From: Diplonema papillatum
Taxonomy: Eukaryota; Euglenozoa; Diplonemea; Diplonemida; Diplonemidae
Assembly: GCA_030068145.1 (NCBI GenBank)
Contig: JAPJBO010000417.1
Coordinates: forward strand, 62,001-126,000
Length of the DNA: 64,000 nucleotides
Reading direction: 5' to 3'
The notes below the pieces were generated by a model. That model searched no databases. It saw only the letters and a list, made by a program, of their open reading frames with translations, and was not told the origin of the DNA. Position 1 is the stretch's first letter; each line of letters opens with the position of its first letter. Shown piece by piece: positions 30,089 through 41,849 of the stretch. Position numbers and translations under genes: made by a program.

Positions 30089-30745
30089 ATGCTTTCTGCT
30101 GCGTTGCCGTGTTTGCTTGCGGCGCTGGCGAGTGACTCGTTTGTGCACGTAGCGTCGAACGACGCGCTGATCCGGATTCCGGCGAAGAGGTACCACTTCA
30201 ATGCGTGCAACCTGACCGACGGGGGGTCGGCGGTGGTGTACGATAATGGCGACGGTATGCTGCGGGTGACGCGGTACGACGTCTACCTGCAGGAAAAGGC
30301 GAGCATCGAGGTGGCCCAGCGGAACACGTTGAACTACTTCGGCATCGACGGGTTGCACGCGGGGGGCTACGTGGTAGTCTTCATCGATGAAGTCACCCAC
30401 CAGACCCGCATGGTCCTGTACAACGAATCCGACGTCAACACCACCGACACGCTGATCGACAACCCGCCCAACGAGCACTATCACCCGTCTGTTTCGGTGG
30501 CACCTGACGGGTCGATCGTAGTCTTGTGGGGGCATGTGGGCGTCACGGCGTGGGAGTTCAGCTCCGAAGGTGAGAAGATTAAAGAGTTCCCTACCATCAT
30601 CTCTTCCGACACCTTGGACGAGGGCCCCACCCAGTACGGCGACGATGTGTGGAACATTACGTGGGTATGCAGTGCGTTTGTTGACTGCCTATCGTACTCG
30701 GTCACACCCACGACGACTGATACTACCGAGTGTGCCTACGAGTGA
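30089..30745 (+). CDS. Secreted protein, N-terminal part (propeller-like repeats)
   Basis: The ATG at 30089 follows an A15 tract. Residues 1-16 (MLSAALPCLLAALASDS) form a good signal peptide, so the product should enter the secretory path. Three repeats follow with the pattern L-x-D/P-GG-x-x-VV (CNLTDGGSAVVYDNGDG; GLHAGGYVVVFIDE; SVAPDGSIVVLWG), as in blades of beta-propeller proteins. N-glycosylation sites occur (NLT, NES, NTT, NIT). The frame closes in the first unit of a tandem duplication (30605-31170). I think 31220-33424 is the rest of the same gene. Confidence 0.6.
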   Translation: MLSAALPCLLAALASDSFVHVASNDALIRIPAKRYHFNACNLTDGGSAVVYDNGDGMLRVTRYDVYLQEKASIEVAQRNTLNYFGIDGLHAGGYVVVFIDEVTHQTRMVLYNESDVNTTDTLIDNPPNEHYHPSVSVAPDGSIVVLWGHVGVTAWEFSSEGEKIKEFPTIISSDTLDEGPTQYGDDVWNITWVCSAFVDCLSYSVTPTTTDTTECAYE

Positions 30746-31170
30746 TACTAGCGAGTGTGCATATGAGTGATGTTAATGTCCCTTCCGCCAACATGGACGA
30801 GGGCCCCACCCACGGTGACGATGTGTGGAACATTACGTGGGTATGCAGTGCGTTTGTTGACTGCCTATCGTACTCGGTCACACCCACGATACCACCGAGT
30901 GTGCCTACGAGTGATACTAGCGAGTGTGCATATGAGTGATGTTAATGTCCCTTCCGCCAACATGAACGAGGGCCCCACCCAGTACGGCGACGATGTGTGG
31001 AACATTACGTGGGTATGCAGTGCGTTTGTTGACTGCCTATCGTACTCGGTCACACCCACGACTACTGATACTACCGAGTGTGCCTACGAGTGATACTAGC
31101 GAGTGTGCATATGAGTGATGTTAATGTCCCTTCCGCCAACATGGACGAGGGCCCCACCCAGTACGGCGAT
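30605..31170 (+). repeat. ~175-bp tandem duplication, about 3.3 units
   Basis: Units start near GACGAGGGCCCCACCCAGTA at about 30617, 30792, 30964 and 31144. They contain GATGTGTGGAACATTACGTG and GTTGACTGCCTATCGTACTC. Small differences (4-8 bp) change the frame between units, and each unit carries stops, so the reading frame of the gene cannot pass through unless parts are spliced out. Confidence 0.9.
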
Positions 31171-31219
31171 CGAGTGTGCCTACGAGTGATACTACCGAGT
31201 GTGCCTATGATACTAGCGA

Positions 31220-33424
31220 GTGTGCCTACGAGCGAGTCAACCATTTATGTGTGACAGCGCACAAACCATGCACACCGACCCCGACACACAGCTAGCTGCC
31301 TTGACGAGCAACGACATCGCGGCCACCGAGGTGCGGGCGGGGGAAAAGATGCGGGTGTTCCTGTCGCACCCGACAATCGAGCACTCGCTGTACAACGCGT
31401 ATTCATCGGGCTACCCGCTGCTCAACCACCGCGACTGTGACTACAACATGGGCCGGTTTTCGACCGCCGCCATGCAGCAGTCGCACGTGTGCCCAACGCA
31501 CAACATGATGGACGTCCTCCTGTTTTCCCAGCCGCCGCATGCACCGTGGGCGAGGGTTTGGAGCTACACAGATGACCACCACAGTTTCACCTCGTGGGCA
31601 CTCCATCCGCTCGGCCGTGAACAGTTCGTTATCGTGCGGTTGAACTCGTCGGTGGTTACAGTGCAGATCATGGACCTGTTTTACCTGTTTTCGACGGGTG
31701 TCCCCATGGGGGTCCCGCCCAATGATGTGTTTGACCTCGTGCATGGGATTGAAGGCACCCCGCATGACGTCGAAGTGGTCACTCTGTTCGGCGGGCGGTT
31801 GGCCATCTTCTACAGGCTCAGCAGCGGCTCCGAGGAGCACGTGGCCGGCGTCATCGTAGGCAGCCCCATCGTTCCCACGTCGGTCCCGACCACCGAAGCG
31901 CCGCCGACGCCTGCCCCGCCCACGAACGCCCCCCAAACAGCTGCTCCGCCCACCAGTGCCCCTGCCACGGATTCCCCTCCTACGAGCGCGCCCCCGACGG
32001 ATGCGCCGCCCACATCGGCGCCGCCCACGTCGGCTCCGCCGACCGTCGCCCCAACGGCTGCACCGCTCACGGCTGCGCCCCTTACGCCAGCTCCACCCAC
32101 AGCTGCTCCGCCCACGTCAGCGCCCCCTACACTCGCTCCAACCACATCTGTGCCTCTCACGTCTGCGCCCCCTACACTCGCTCCAACCACATCTGTGCCT
32201 CTCACGTCTGCGCCCCCAACACTCGCTCCACCCACATCTGCTCCAAGCACGTCTGCGCCCTTTACACTCGCTCCACCCACATCTGCACCTCCGACATCTG
32301 CGCCTCCCACGCCTGCGCCCCTCACACTCGCTCCACCCACACCTGCTCCACCCACATCTGCGCCTCCCACGTCAGCGCCCCTCACACTCGCTCCACCCAC
32401 ATCTGCGCCTCCCACGTCTGCGCCCCTCACACCAGCTCCACCCACATCTGCGCCACCCACGTCTGCGCCCCCTACACTCGCTCCACCCACATCTGCGCCA
32501 CTCACGTCTGCGCCCTCTACACTCGCTCCACCCACATCTGCGCCTCCCACGCCAGCGCCCCTTACACCAGCTCCACCCACATCTGCGCCACTTACGTCCG
32601 CGCCCTACACGTCCGCCCCACCTACATCTGCACCCCTCACACGTGCACCACTCACGTCTGCGCCCCTTACACCAGCTCCAACTACGTCTGCCCCACCTAC
32701 ATCGGCACCAGAAACACCGGAACCCACCGAACAGCTCTCCATCTCTTTCGGTCCATTCGTCACCTACGGTGAAGAAAACCCGCACGGGTGGAGGACGTCA
32801 TTCCTCAAATTCGGCGACTTCGAAGGCCGCTGGGCGTGCATTCAGACAAGAGTGCTTCCTTCTCCTCCGGATGAGGCCAGAATAGGGAGCATCTTCACGT
32901 TCGAAGGTAGCACCCTATTGAACGAAATCGACCTTCCATATGCCGCCGGCAACGCTATGGATATCCTCGTCGACTCCGCCGTCTACCTATACGGGTCCGG
33001 GAGAGGAATTGGTGTGGCCTACTCGTACATAGATCTCGACACGGGGAAGGCTGTAACCCCTTTTCACCTCTACACCGTCCTCCACTACAGCATTACGTGG
33101 AACCTTGATATAAGGCACCAAGAGAGAAGCGACTACGGCCACCGCTACAACATGAAGGTGGAGTCGTACCAGTACGGGTATTTGTTCGTCCATCTGGTAT
33201 CTGAACAACCCCCAACGCATGTCGGAGCGGCCGCCCCGCAGATTCTGGCGTCGTACCTCTTTTCTCACTCTAAGTTATTGATAAGAGATGTTGTGGTTAA
33301 CAACAACAACTACGCCAATGAAGCCGTCGTTGAGCACTTAGAAGTATGCCACCCACCCCCCCCCCCCCCCCAGATACCGCCCGCATCCAACCGGCAATCA
33401 GCTCGCATTTTGGGTTTGGGTTAG
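31220..33424 (+). CDS. Mucin-like Thr/Pro-repeat protein, C-terminal part
   Basis: 734 codons as annotated; the first in-frame codon is not necessarily a start. Residues ~30-215 continue the extracellular style (SFTSWALHPLGREQFVIVRL, VEVVTLFGGRLAIFYR). Residues ~220-500 are a mucin-like array of Pro-Pro-Thr-Ser-Ala units encoded by CCCACATCTGCGCC-type minisatellite DNA (31890-32720), expected to be heavily O-glycosylated. Residues ~505-715 form a globular domain (SFGPFVTYGEENPHGW...) of unknown type. The frame ends in a Pro run coded by C-homopolymer. No membrane anchor is obvious. This is the best host-gene candidate in the window, a surface or secreted adhesin-like protein. Confidence 0.6.
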   Translation: MCLRASQPFMCDSAQTMHTDPDTQLAALTSNDIAATEVRAGEKMRVFLSHPTIEHSLYNAYSSGYPLLNHRDCDYNMGRFSTAAMQQSHVCPTHNMMDVLLFSQPPHAPWARVWSYTDDHHSFTSWALHPLGREQFVIVRLNSSVVTVQIMDLFYLFSTGVPMGVPPNDVFDLVHGIEGTPHDVEVVTLFGGRLAIFYRLSSGSEEHVAGVIVGSPIVPTSVPTTEAPPTPAPPTNAPQTAAPPTSAPATDSPPTSAPPTDAPPTSAPPTSAPPTVAPTAAPLTAAPLTPAPPTAAPPTSAPPTLAPTTSVPLTSAPPTLAPTTSVPLTSAPPTLAPPTSAPSTSAPFTLAPPTSAPPTSAPPTPAPLTLAPPTPAPPTSAPPTSAPLTLAPPTSAPPTSAPLTPAPPTSAPPTSAPPTLAPPTSAPLTSAPSTLAPPTSAPPTPAPLTPAPPTSAPLTSAPYTSAPPTSAPLTRAPLTSAPLTPAPTTSAPPTSAPETPEPTEQLSISFGPFVTYGEENPHGWRTSFLKFGDFEGRWACIQTRVLPSPPDEARIGSIFTFEGSTLLNEIDLPYAAGNAMDILVDSAVYLYGSGRGIGVAYSYIDLDTGKAVTPFHLYTVLHYSITWNLDIRHQERSDYGHRYNMKVESYQYGYLFVHLVSEQPPTHVGAAAPQILASYLFSHSKLLIRDVVVNNNNYANEAVVEHLEVCHPPPPPPQIPPASNRQSARILGLG

Positions 33425-33429
33425 AACGC

Positions 33430-34030
33430 ATAGAATCTGTGGCGATAATCTGCATCGCCGGCGTCGGGGTTATCTCTTCGCACACGTAGCATGCTTTCGC
33501 CTCTCGGGAGAAAGCACATACCGCTTCCGAGAAGAAGGTAATACTAGTACCCCCAAACCCCCCGTATTGCGTAGTTCCTGCGTACAAGTCGATCTTCGAG
33601 TGCGTGAGCCCCTCCGAAGAAAGGTCCATCACACTAGTTCCAAGCTACTTAGCCCGGGTCTCTCGGTCGCGTCCCCCTCCTTCTCTTGGTCGCCTGGTCT
33701 TGCGTCTTGTTAGTCCGTCCGGGCTGGTCGCTTCGCGCTTCCCCTTCGTCTTGCATCACCTCGTCTTTCACCCCCTGCCTCACGGGCTTCTTCGGTTTGT
33801 GCCACCTGCGACGCGGGCCGCTTTGCTGCTCGTCTCCGCGTCGACCCGCTGCTCCGCCTTCGTATCCTGGCTCGCGCCCTCTGCCTCCGGCGCGCCTCGT
33901 GACACTTCCTTGCCCTGGGTGTTGTTCCTCTTCGAGCTCCTCCCTCCTCGCCCGCCTGAATCTCCTGTTCCGCAAAAATTGACGTGGGCGGCATTACATT
34001 TACAACGCAAAAAAGTTGTCGTGATGAGGA
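33430..34030. other. Intergenic, no gene recognised
   Basis: Arg-rich and Ser/Pro-rich frames occur on both strands in GC-rich DNA, without domains. Confidence 0.4.
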
Positions 34031-34160
34031 TCGATGATTGCAATTATTCTCCTTGAATGAGCAATACCTGGTAGGCGCAAGTCATCAGCTTGCACTGATT
34101 ACGTCCCTGCCATTTGTACACACCGCCCGTCGTTGCTACCGATTGGCTGTGGGGAGAGGG
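34031..34160 (+). rRNA. 18S rRNA 3'-end fragment (pseudogene)
   Basis: TTTGTACACACCGCCCGTC at 34113-34131 is the universal SSU box. Its neighbours GGCGCAAGTCATCAGCTTGC (34073-34092) and GATTACGTCCCTGCC, the upstream CGATGATTGCAATTATT and the downstream CTACCGATTGG also fit 18S. Only about 130 nt of the 3' part are present. The true 3' end (AAGTCGTAACAAGG) and any ITS are absent, so it is a detached fragment, not a working gene. CCATTTG and CGTCGTTG resemble euglenozoan sequences as I remember them. Confidence 0.85.
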
Positions 34161-35764
<1,604 letters not shown>

Positions 35765-36034
35765 CCTACATCCTGTCCTGAGGTTACGTTGTCTTTGGTT
35801 GTTGCTGTCGTTGCTCAGGTTGCTGCGGCTCAGGCTTCAGTCGCAGAACAGCATAAGAAGGGAAAGACAAACAAAGGAACCCATCGAAACATTTCTTCTT
35901 GCGCAAGGAAACAAACAGACGAGCATCTGGCCAGTGCGTGATGGAGGGTGAATAGACCGCGAAAACGGCGCATCACAACAGAAGGGGAAGGGGGAGATAC
36001 AAACAAGTAGGACCTCTGTGCGATGCCTCCTTGA

Positions 36035-37735
36035 TCAGACTTGGACGGCTGTATGGTGGTCCAATGCGAACCCCCCAGGGCATGTCTTCACACCTTCTCG
36101 GCAGACTCGAAAGGCATCACTACCAACTGTGCCCCTGCGCGAGTACGAGTCAGCGGGCATTCTGTCTGTGGGAAGCCAAGCCACTAGTGCCCCCAAGGCG
36201 AATGAGCGAAAAATAGCAAAGTGTTCTTTCAACATGGCGTTGGCCAAACGAGTCGTCGAGTGTCCCTTTGTCAGAACGTGAAATACGGCCATGTTGTCAG
36301 TTAGGAAAAGCGGCGACCTGCAACCCAAACTGCGGGCGGTGCGAACGGCACGCAGTGCGGCACGCAGCTCCAGATGGAAGATACCATCTGTCGTCGACCA
36401 CCTACCCCAACTGGCACCAGCAGTGGTGCATGTGTTGTAGCACACGCCCCATCCAACGCTGCTAGCATCCGACCATAACACACAATCAAAGACCTCCGGA
36501 GGCCTCGACCTCGGGGGCATCCAGTCGGGTACACGAAGCCTGCTGAGGAAAACAGCTACATCACTGCGAAAACCTTGAGGGAGACACTGAGGGGACGACC
36601 AGGTTAGTTGTCCCTTTCCAATCTTAGCTGCACGATCTCGCACCCACTCCAACACCTCGGCATAATGACACAACCAGTGCCCCGTTGCGTAACACGTCCA
36701 GACAATACAACCTACTACGTACCATACCTGTCTGACCGAAACCACCGGGGACCGCAACAGCCCTGCTATCGCGTCCGTGGTGTCAGCTCGCCAAAGGTCA
36801 GGCAGGCGAAAGCCGGAGCCTGCAAGGTCCCATTCGATCCCAAGATATTCCAACTGTTGTGTTGGTTGCAAAATACTCTTGGCATCGTTAATCTCGGCCC
36901 TGACCTGAGCCGACCTTTCAAGAAATTGTGCTGCGTTCGACTGACACTCGATGGCTGTCCTCCCTAAAATGATGATATCGTCGTAGCACGCCGCGCCACA
37001 ATTTAACAGACCAGGACCCATTATGGTTTCAGTGGACCGCTGTGCCACGTAGGGTGCCCATGACCAGCCCATGGGCATTCTGGTCCAGCGATACCAGGTC
37101 GACCCCACGCGAAACACAAAAAAGGAGGAATTGTAGGCGTCGAGAGGAAACTGATGGAAGTATCCCCGGAAATCAATCTTGATTGCCCATTTAAATCCTG
37201 ACGAAAGGATGAGGTGGGACAGAGTCAATGGGCTAGGCAACTTGAAGGCGGGCGGACGATGCATGATGTCATTGACCGGTCTACCGTCGACGACGAGCCG
37301 TCGTACCATGGGGTCCTTCTTAGGCACATCGAAAAGCGACACTACCGCACGCACCGGGTCTGAACGATGTTGCGGAAGCGCCACGTGCTGGGCAACGCAC
37401 TGATGGATAAAAGCGGCCGGCATCCGGGTTTTTGGACCGGGAACCGGAGATCGAGAGAGCACTGCCTGTGAAAACGCGCCGGTCTCTTGCAGCATGTCGA
37501 TGAAAGATACGTCCCATCCTGAATCTAACGCCATGCGTCTGAGTGCCTTCAAGTCTATTAGACCCGTCGGGAAATCATCCAGACGGGCTCCGGGAGCGCG
37601 ATTGTCAGCAGCCTTTGAAAAGGAGGCGAGGAAAGGTATGAGCTCCGAGTATACGAACCTCCAGAACTCATCTGGGTATGCACATATACCTTCCCCAAAA
37701 AGTATCCTGTACAAGTCAGGGACCCGCGCATGCCT
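36035..37735 (-). CDS. RT-RNase H of DIRS-like copy 3
   Basis: The recognisable domain begins at about 37720 (LYRILFGEGICAYPDEF). RT motifs: VVSLFDVPKKD, RRLVVDGRPVND, WAIKIDFRGYFHQFPL, TRMPMGWSWAP and CYDDIIILG (YxDD type). RNase H: VLWSDASSVGWGVC, LELRAALRAV, LFLTDNMAVFHVL and MPADSYSRRG. The same frame stays open far upstream through the recombinase region, but that part has no RT similarity. Overlap or close packing of these frames is known for DIRS elements. Confidence 0.85.
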   Translation of the reverse strand, partial: RHARVPDLYRILFGEGICAYPDEFWRFVYSELIPFLASFSKAADNRAPGARLDDFPTGLIDLKALRRMALDSGWDVSFIDMLQETGAFSQAVLSRSPVPGPKTRMPAAFIHQCVAQHVALPQHRSDPVRAVVSLFDVPKKDPMVRRLVVDGRPVNDIMHRPPAFKLPSPLTLSHLILSSGFKWAIKIDFRGYFHQFPLDAYNSSFFVFRVGSTWYRWTRMPMGWSWAPYVAQRSTETIMGPGLLNCGAACYDDIIILGRTAIECQSNAAQFLERSAQVRAEINDAKSILQPTQQLEYLGIEWDLAGSGFRLPDLWRADTTDAIAGLLRSPVVSVRQVWYVVGCIVWTCYATGHWLCHYAEVLEWVRDRAAKIGKGQLTWSSPQCLPQGFRSDVAVFLSRLRVPDWMPPRSRPPEVFDCVLWSDASSVGWGVCYNTCTTAGASWGRWSTTDGIFHLELRAALRAVRTARSLGCRSPLFLTDNMAVFHVLTKGHSTTRLANAMLKEHFAIFRSFALGALVAWLPTDRMPADSYSRRGTVGSDAFRVCREGVKTCPGGFALDHHTAVQV

Positions 37736-38688
37736 TACTGAAGGGCAGACAGTTGTGCCGGCCTGCGGCCTATGTCCGCAGGTGCCGTTTGCATCATATA
37801 CCGGCGTGTCGTGCGGGGATCGGAATGGCGGAGCAACTCGACGAGCTCCTGCCTCGTGGCTCCATCCCTCTCTAGTACCTGGGTGGCGCCACGACGGAAA
37901 CTGTGCAAGACGGCTCCTGGCGGCAAGGCAGCTCGGATCCTCTGAAGGGCGACATCGTACTCTTGTTTCGTCTGAGCAAATACGGGTCCCGACCGGGTCG
38001 CTCGGACGAGTCGAACCAGCCGTGCAGTGAGAAGCCCGGGCGGCATGTACTCCGGAGCATTGTAGGACTTTGCCTGTTTCTCCTTCATGTACAGTTGCAG
38101 CCCGACCATCTGCGGGGAGGCACCCCGGTTGTGGATCTCCTCCACATCTTCGCACGTCAGCACGCGGAGATCGGGAACTCGAGCCCGAGTCAACCATACC
38201 GTCGCTACCATCGCGGCCTCGCGTGCATGGCCTTTCTGCTCCAGCCTTTCGACTGTCGCTCTCGCCTGAGCCGTATCGAGCGGCGTCGCCTGATGGGGTC
38301 GAACCATCACCGAAAGCCGCTTCAAGGCCTGCGCCGTCTGCTGGACACGTCTCGTCCTCACCCCGCGTATGCCGTGGTCCACCAATACCTTCATGAGCCG
38401 CGAGAGGTAATTTCGCACGGTCAACGGCTGGGCCGGTCCCAAACGACTCCAAGCAAACCGAACGAGAGACAAATCGACGGGGGCGCGCCTCTCTTGCGTC
38501 TCCAGGAAACGAGAGAACTGGGCCAGCAGCCGGTCGGCCTCGCCGACATTTCTCGGACCCGTTGCGAACAGATGTGCGTGTTCGGGCGGGATGCTGCTGG
38601 CAATGGCGCGAGCCAGTGCGTGTCCGTCGCGAATCAAGAACAGCTCGTGTTCTAGTCTCTCGCGGGCGCTCTGGTTTCGCAGAAGCAT
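37735..38688 (-). CDS. Tyrosine recombinase of DIRS-like copy 3
   Basis: 317 residues from an ATG at 38688, just past the gag stop. It has an N-terminal SAM-like part (FSRFLETQERRAP ... TVRNYLSRLMKVLVDHG), the first catalytic Arg region (WLTRARVPDLRVLTCEDV), the H-x-x-R box (HSFRRGATQVL) and the C-terminal Tyr box (HSDPRTTRRYM). It should join the circular cDNA to the target by strand exchange. It precedes RT in this element, whereas copy 2 has it last. Confidence 0.85.
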   Translation of the reverse strand: MLLRNQSARERLEHELFLIRDGHALARAIASSIPPEHAHLFATGPRNVGEADRLLAQFSRFLETQERRAPVDLSLVRFAWSRLGPAQPLTVRNYLSRLMKVLVDHGIRGVRTRRVQQTAQALKRLSVMVRPHQATPLDTAQARATVERLEQKGHAREAAMVATVWLTRARVPDLRVLTCEDVEEIHNRGASPQMVGLQLYMKEKQAKSYNAPEYMPPGLLTARLVRLVRATRSGPVFAQTKQEYDVALQRIRAALPPGAVLHSFRRGATQVLERDGATRQELVELLRHSDPRTTRRYMMQTAPADIGRRPAQLSALQ

Positions 38689-38693
38689 GCTGC

Positions 38694-39953
38694 TCACTTC
38701 TGCCGGGCGAACGACTTCTTGCCCTCGCTCCCAGATCTGCTGCCCTCTGAACGGGGGCGAAATCCGGACTGCTTCGGCCGACGTTCTCGGCCTCCGCCTC
38801 CCCGAGACCGACGGCGATACGCATGTGTCCTGGGCGCGGCTGCCTCGTTGATAGCTGCCGCCGCCGCGACCTCTGCTGCCTGCTTCGCCCGCTTCATGCG
38901 CTGTGGCACCACTTCGGGGTCCTCGAGGGCGCCGGCGAACGCATCCGCGGCCTGGTACCCCAGTTTCTCGCGGACCCTCCAAAACTCCAACTGCTCGGCG
39001 ATCCTGCTCAACACGGCACCGTCGTCTTCTCCTGACAGGACCATCCTGACGATGTCCGTCAGTTGCCGGTAAGCCGCTGCCGCAGCGACCTGTAGGGGGG
39101 CTCGATTCCCTAGCTCTGTGAGCAAGAGCTGGGAAAAACCCGGCTCGTCGTCCGCAAAAACCGGCCACGACGCGCCATCGTGTAAAACAGCTCTGACGGA
39201 GCCCGAGTCGAGACGTCTCTTGTCGTTCCTGTCTTCCGGAACATAGGCCTTTGATGGGGGAACGGCGGGCTCTGGCGCGGCGACTAGCTTCCAAAAACGC
39301 TTCAGCTGATGATGCGGGACAGGCTGAAACGTGCTCTGGCCCAAAACGACGAGGGTGACACCCTCCAGTCCGATGTCGGTTATCACGGCCGTGACCGTAC
39401 CATCCGTCATCTTTGCTCCAAGCTCCAACCCTTCCATCAGCGTCGGGGCGGGAAACTCCTCCGCCTGCTGTTGAGGCTCGGTGGACTCGCTTGCCTTGTT
39501 CTCCAATGCACCCACCCGGTTCGCAATGCCCGACAACACGCTCAACACCTCTTCCAGCTTCGCTTCGACGGAGCCGGAGAGGCTAGGGGCCGGCACGACC
39601 GGTGTGGCGGGGGCCGTCTGAGACGTCACATTCTTCTTTATCGCCGCCGTCGTGGACGCCGCGTCCTTTTCCATGCAGGTCGTGACGACTCCCAAAATTG
39701 CGGTCGCCGACATCTTCCCGAGTTCAGCGTACGGGACAGCTAAGAGGTCGACGATCACCCCTTTCGCCTGCTCGACGGTGTGATGAGAAAACCCACCAAA
39801 CCAGTCGCGGCAGTTCTTCTCCATCTCGGCGGTGCTGAAATTCCGTCGTGCAGTGCCAGGAGCTGAGCCGAAAACGGCGGTCCATCTCTGAACTAGCGGT
39901 GCAGGAAAATTGAAGTCTGCGCGTTCTCGTGCCGGGAGGGGCGAGCCTTGCAT
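38694..39953 (-). CDS. Gag-like protein of DIRS-like copy 3
   Basis: 419 residues from an ATG at 39953. The N-terminal ~100 residues are a mixed fold (ERADFNFPAPLVQRWTAVFG). A coiled-coil stretch follows (VEAKLEEVLSVLSGIANRVGAL), then a helical domain and a very basic tail (RRRSRGGGGRERRPKQ). Such proteins pack the element RNA. There is no zinc knuckle. It ends just before the recombinase ATG, with a few bases between. Confidence 0.65.
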   Translation of the reverse strand: MQGSPLPARERADFNFPAPLVQRWTAVFGSAPGTARRNFSTAEMEKNCRDWFGGFSHHTVEQAKGVIVDLLAVPYAELGKMSATAILGVVTTCMEKDAASTTAAIKKNVTSQTAPATPVVPAPSLSGSVEAKLEEVLSVLSGIANRVGALENKASESTEPQQQAEEFPAPTLMEGLELGAKMTDGTVTAVITDIGLEGVTLVVLGQSTFQPVPHHQLKRFWKLVAAPEPAVPPSKAYVPEDRNDKRRLDSGSVRAVLHDGASWPVFADDEPGFSQLLLTELGNRAPLQVAAAAAYRQLTDIVRMVLSGEDDGAVLSRIAEQLEFWRVREKLGYQAADAFAGALEDPEVVPQRMKRAKQAAEVAAAAAINEAAAPRTHAYRRRSRGGGGRERRPKQSGFRPRSEGSRSGSEGKKSFARQK

Positions 39954-40100
39954 TATTCTCGGGGGAAGGGGGAGATACAAACAAGTAGGGGGCGTTCGAG
40001 CGGTGAGCCTGCTTGTGTTCGTGTGACTACCCCTTTTCCAACCTCGATTCGAGTGGTGTTAAGAAGGAGGCATCGCTTTCTCTGGACAGGATAGGATTCC

Positions 40101-41840
<1,740 letters not shown>

Positions 41841-41849
41841 TAGGCACGG

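Noticed and set aside
31810-32580. Minus-strand Gly-Ala-Asp-Val repeat frame
   Set aside because: It is the antisense of the Thr/Pro array.
37735-38824. N-terminal extension of the RT frame of DIRS-like copy 3
   Set aside because: It overlaps the recombinase in another frame and has no domain; the open frame follows from GC-rich composition.
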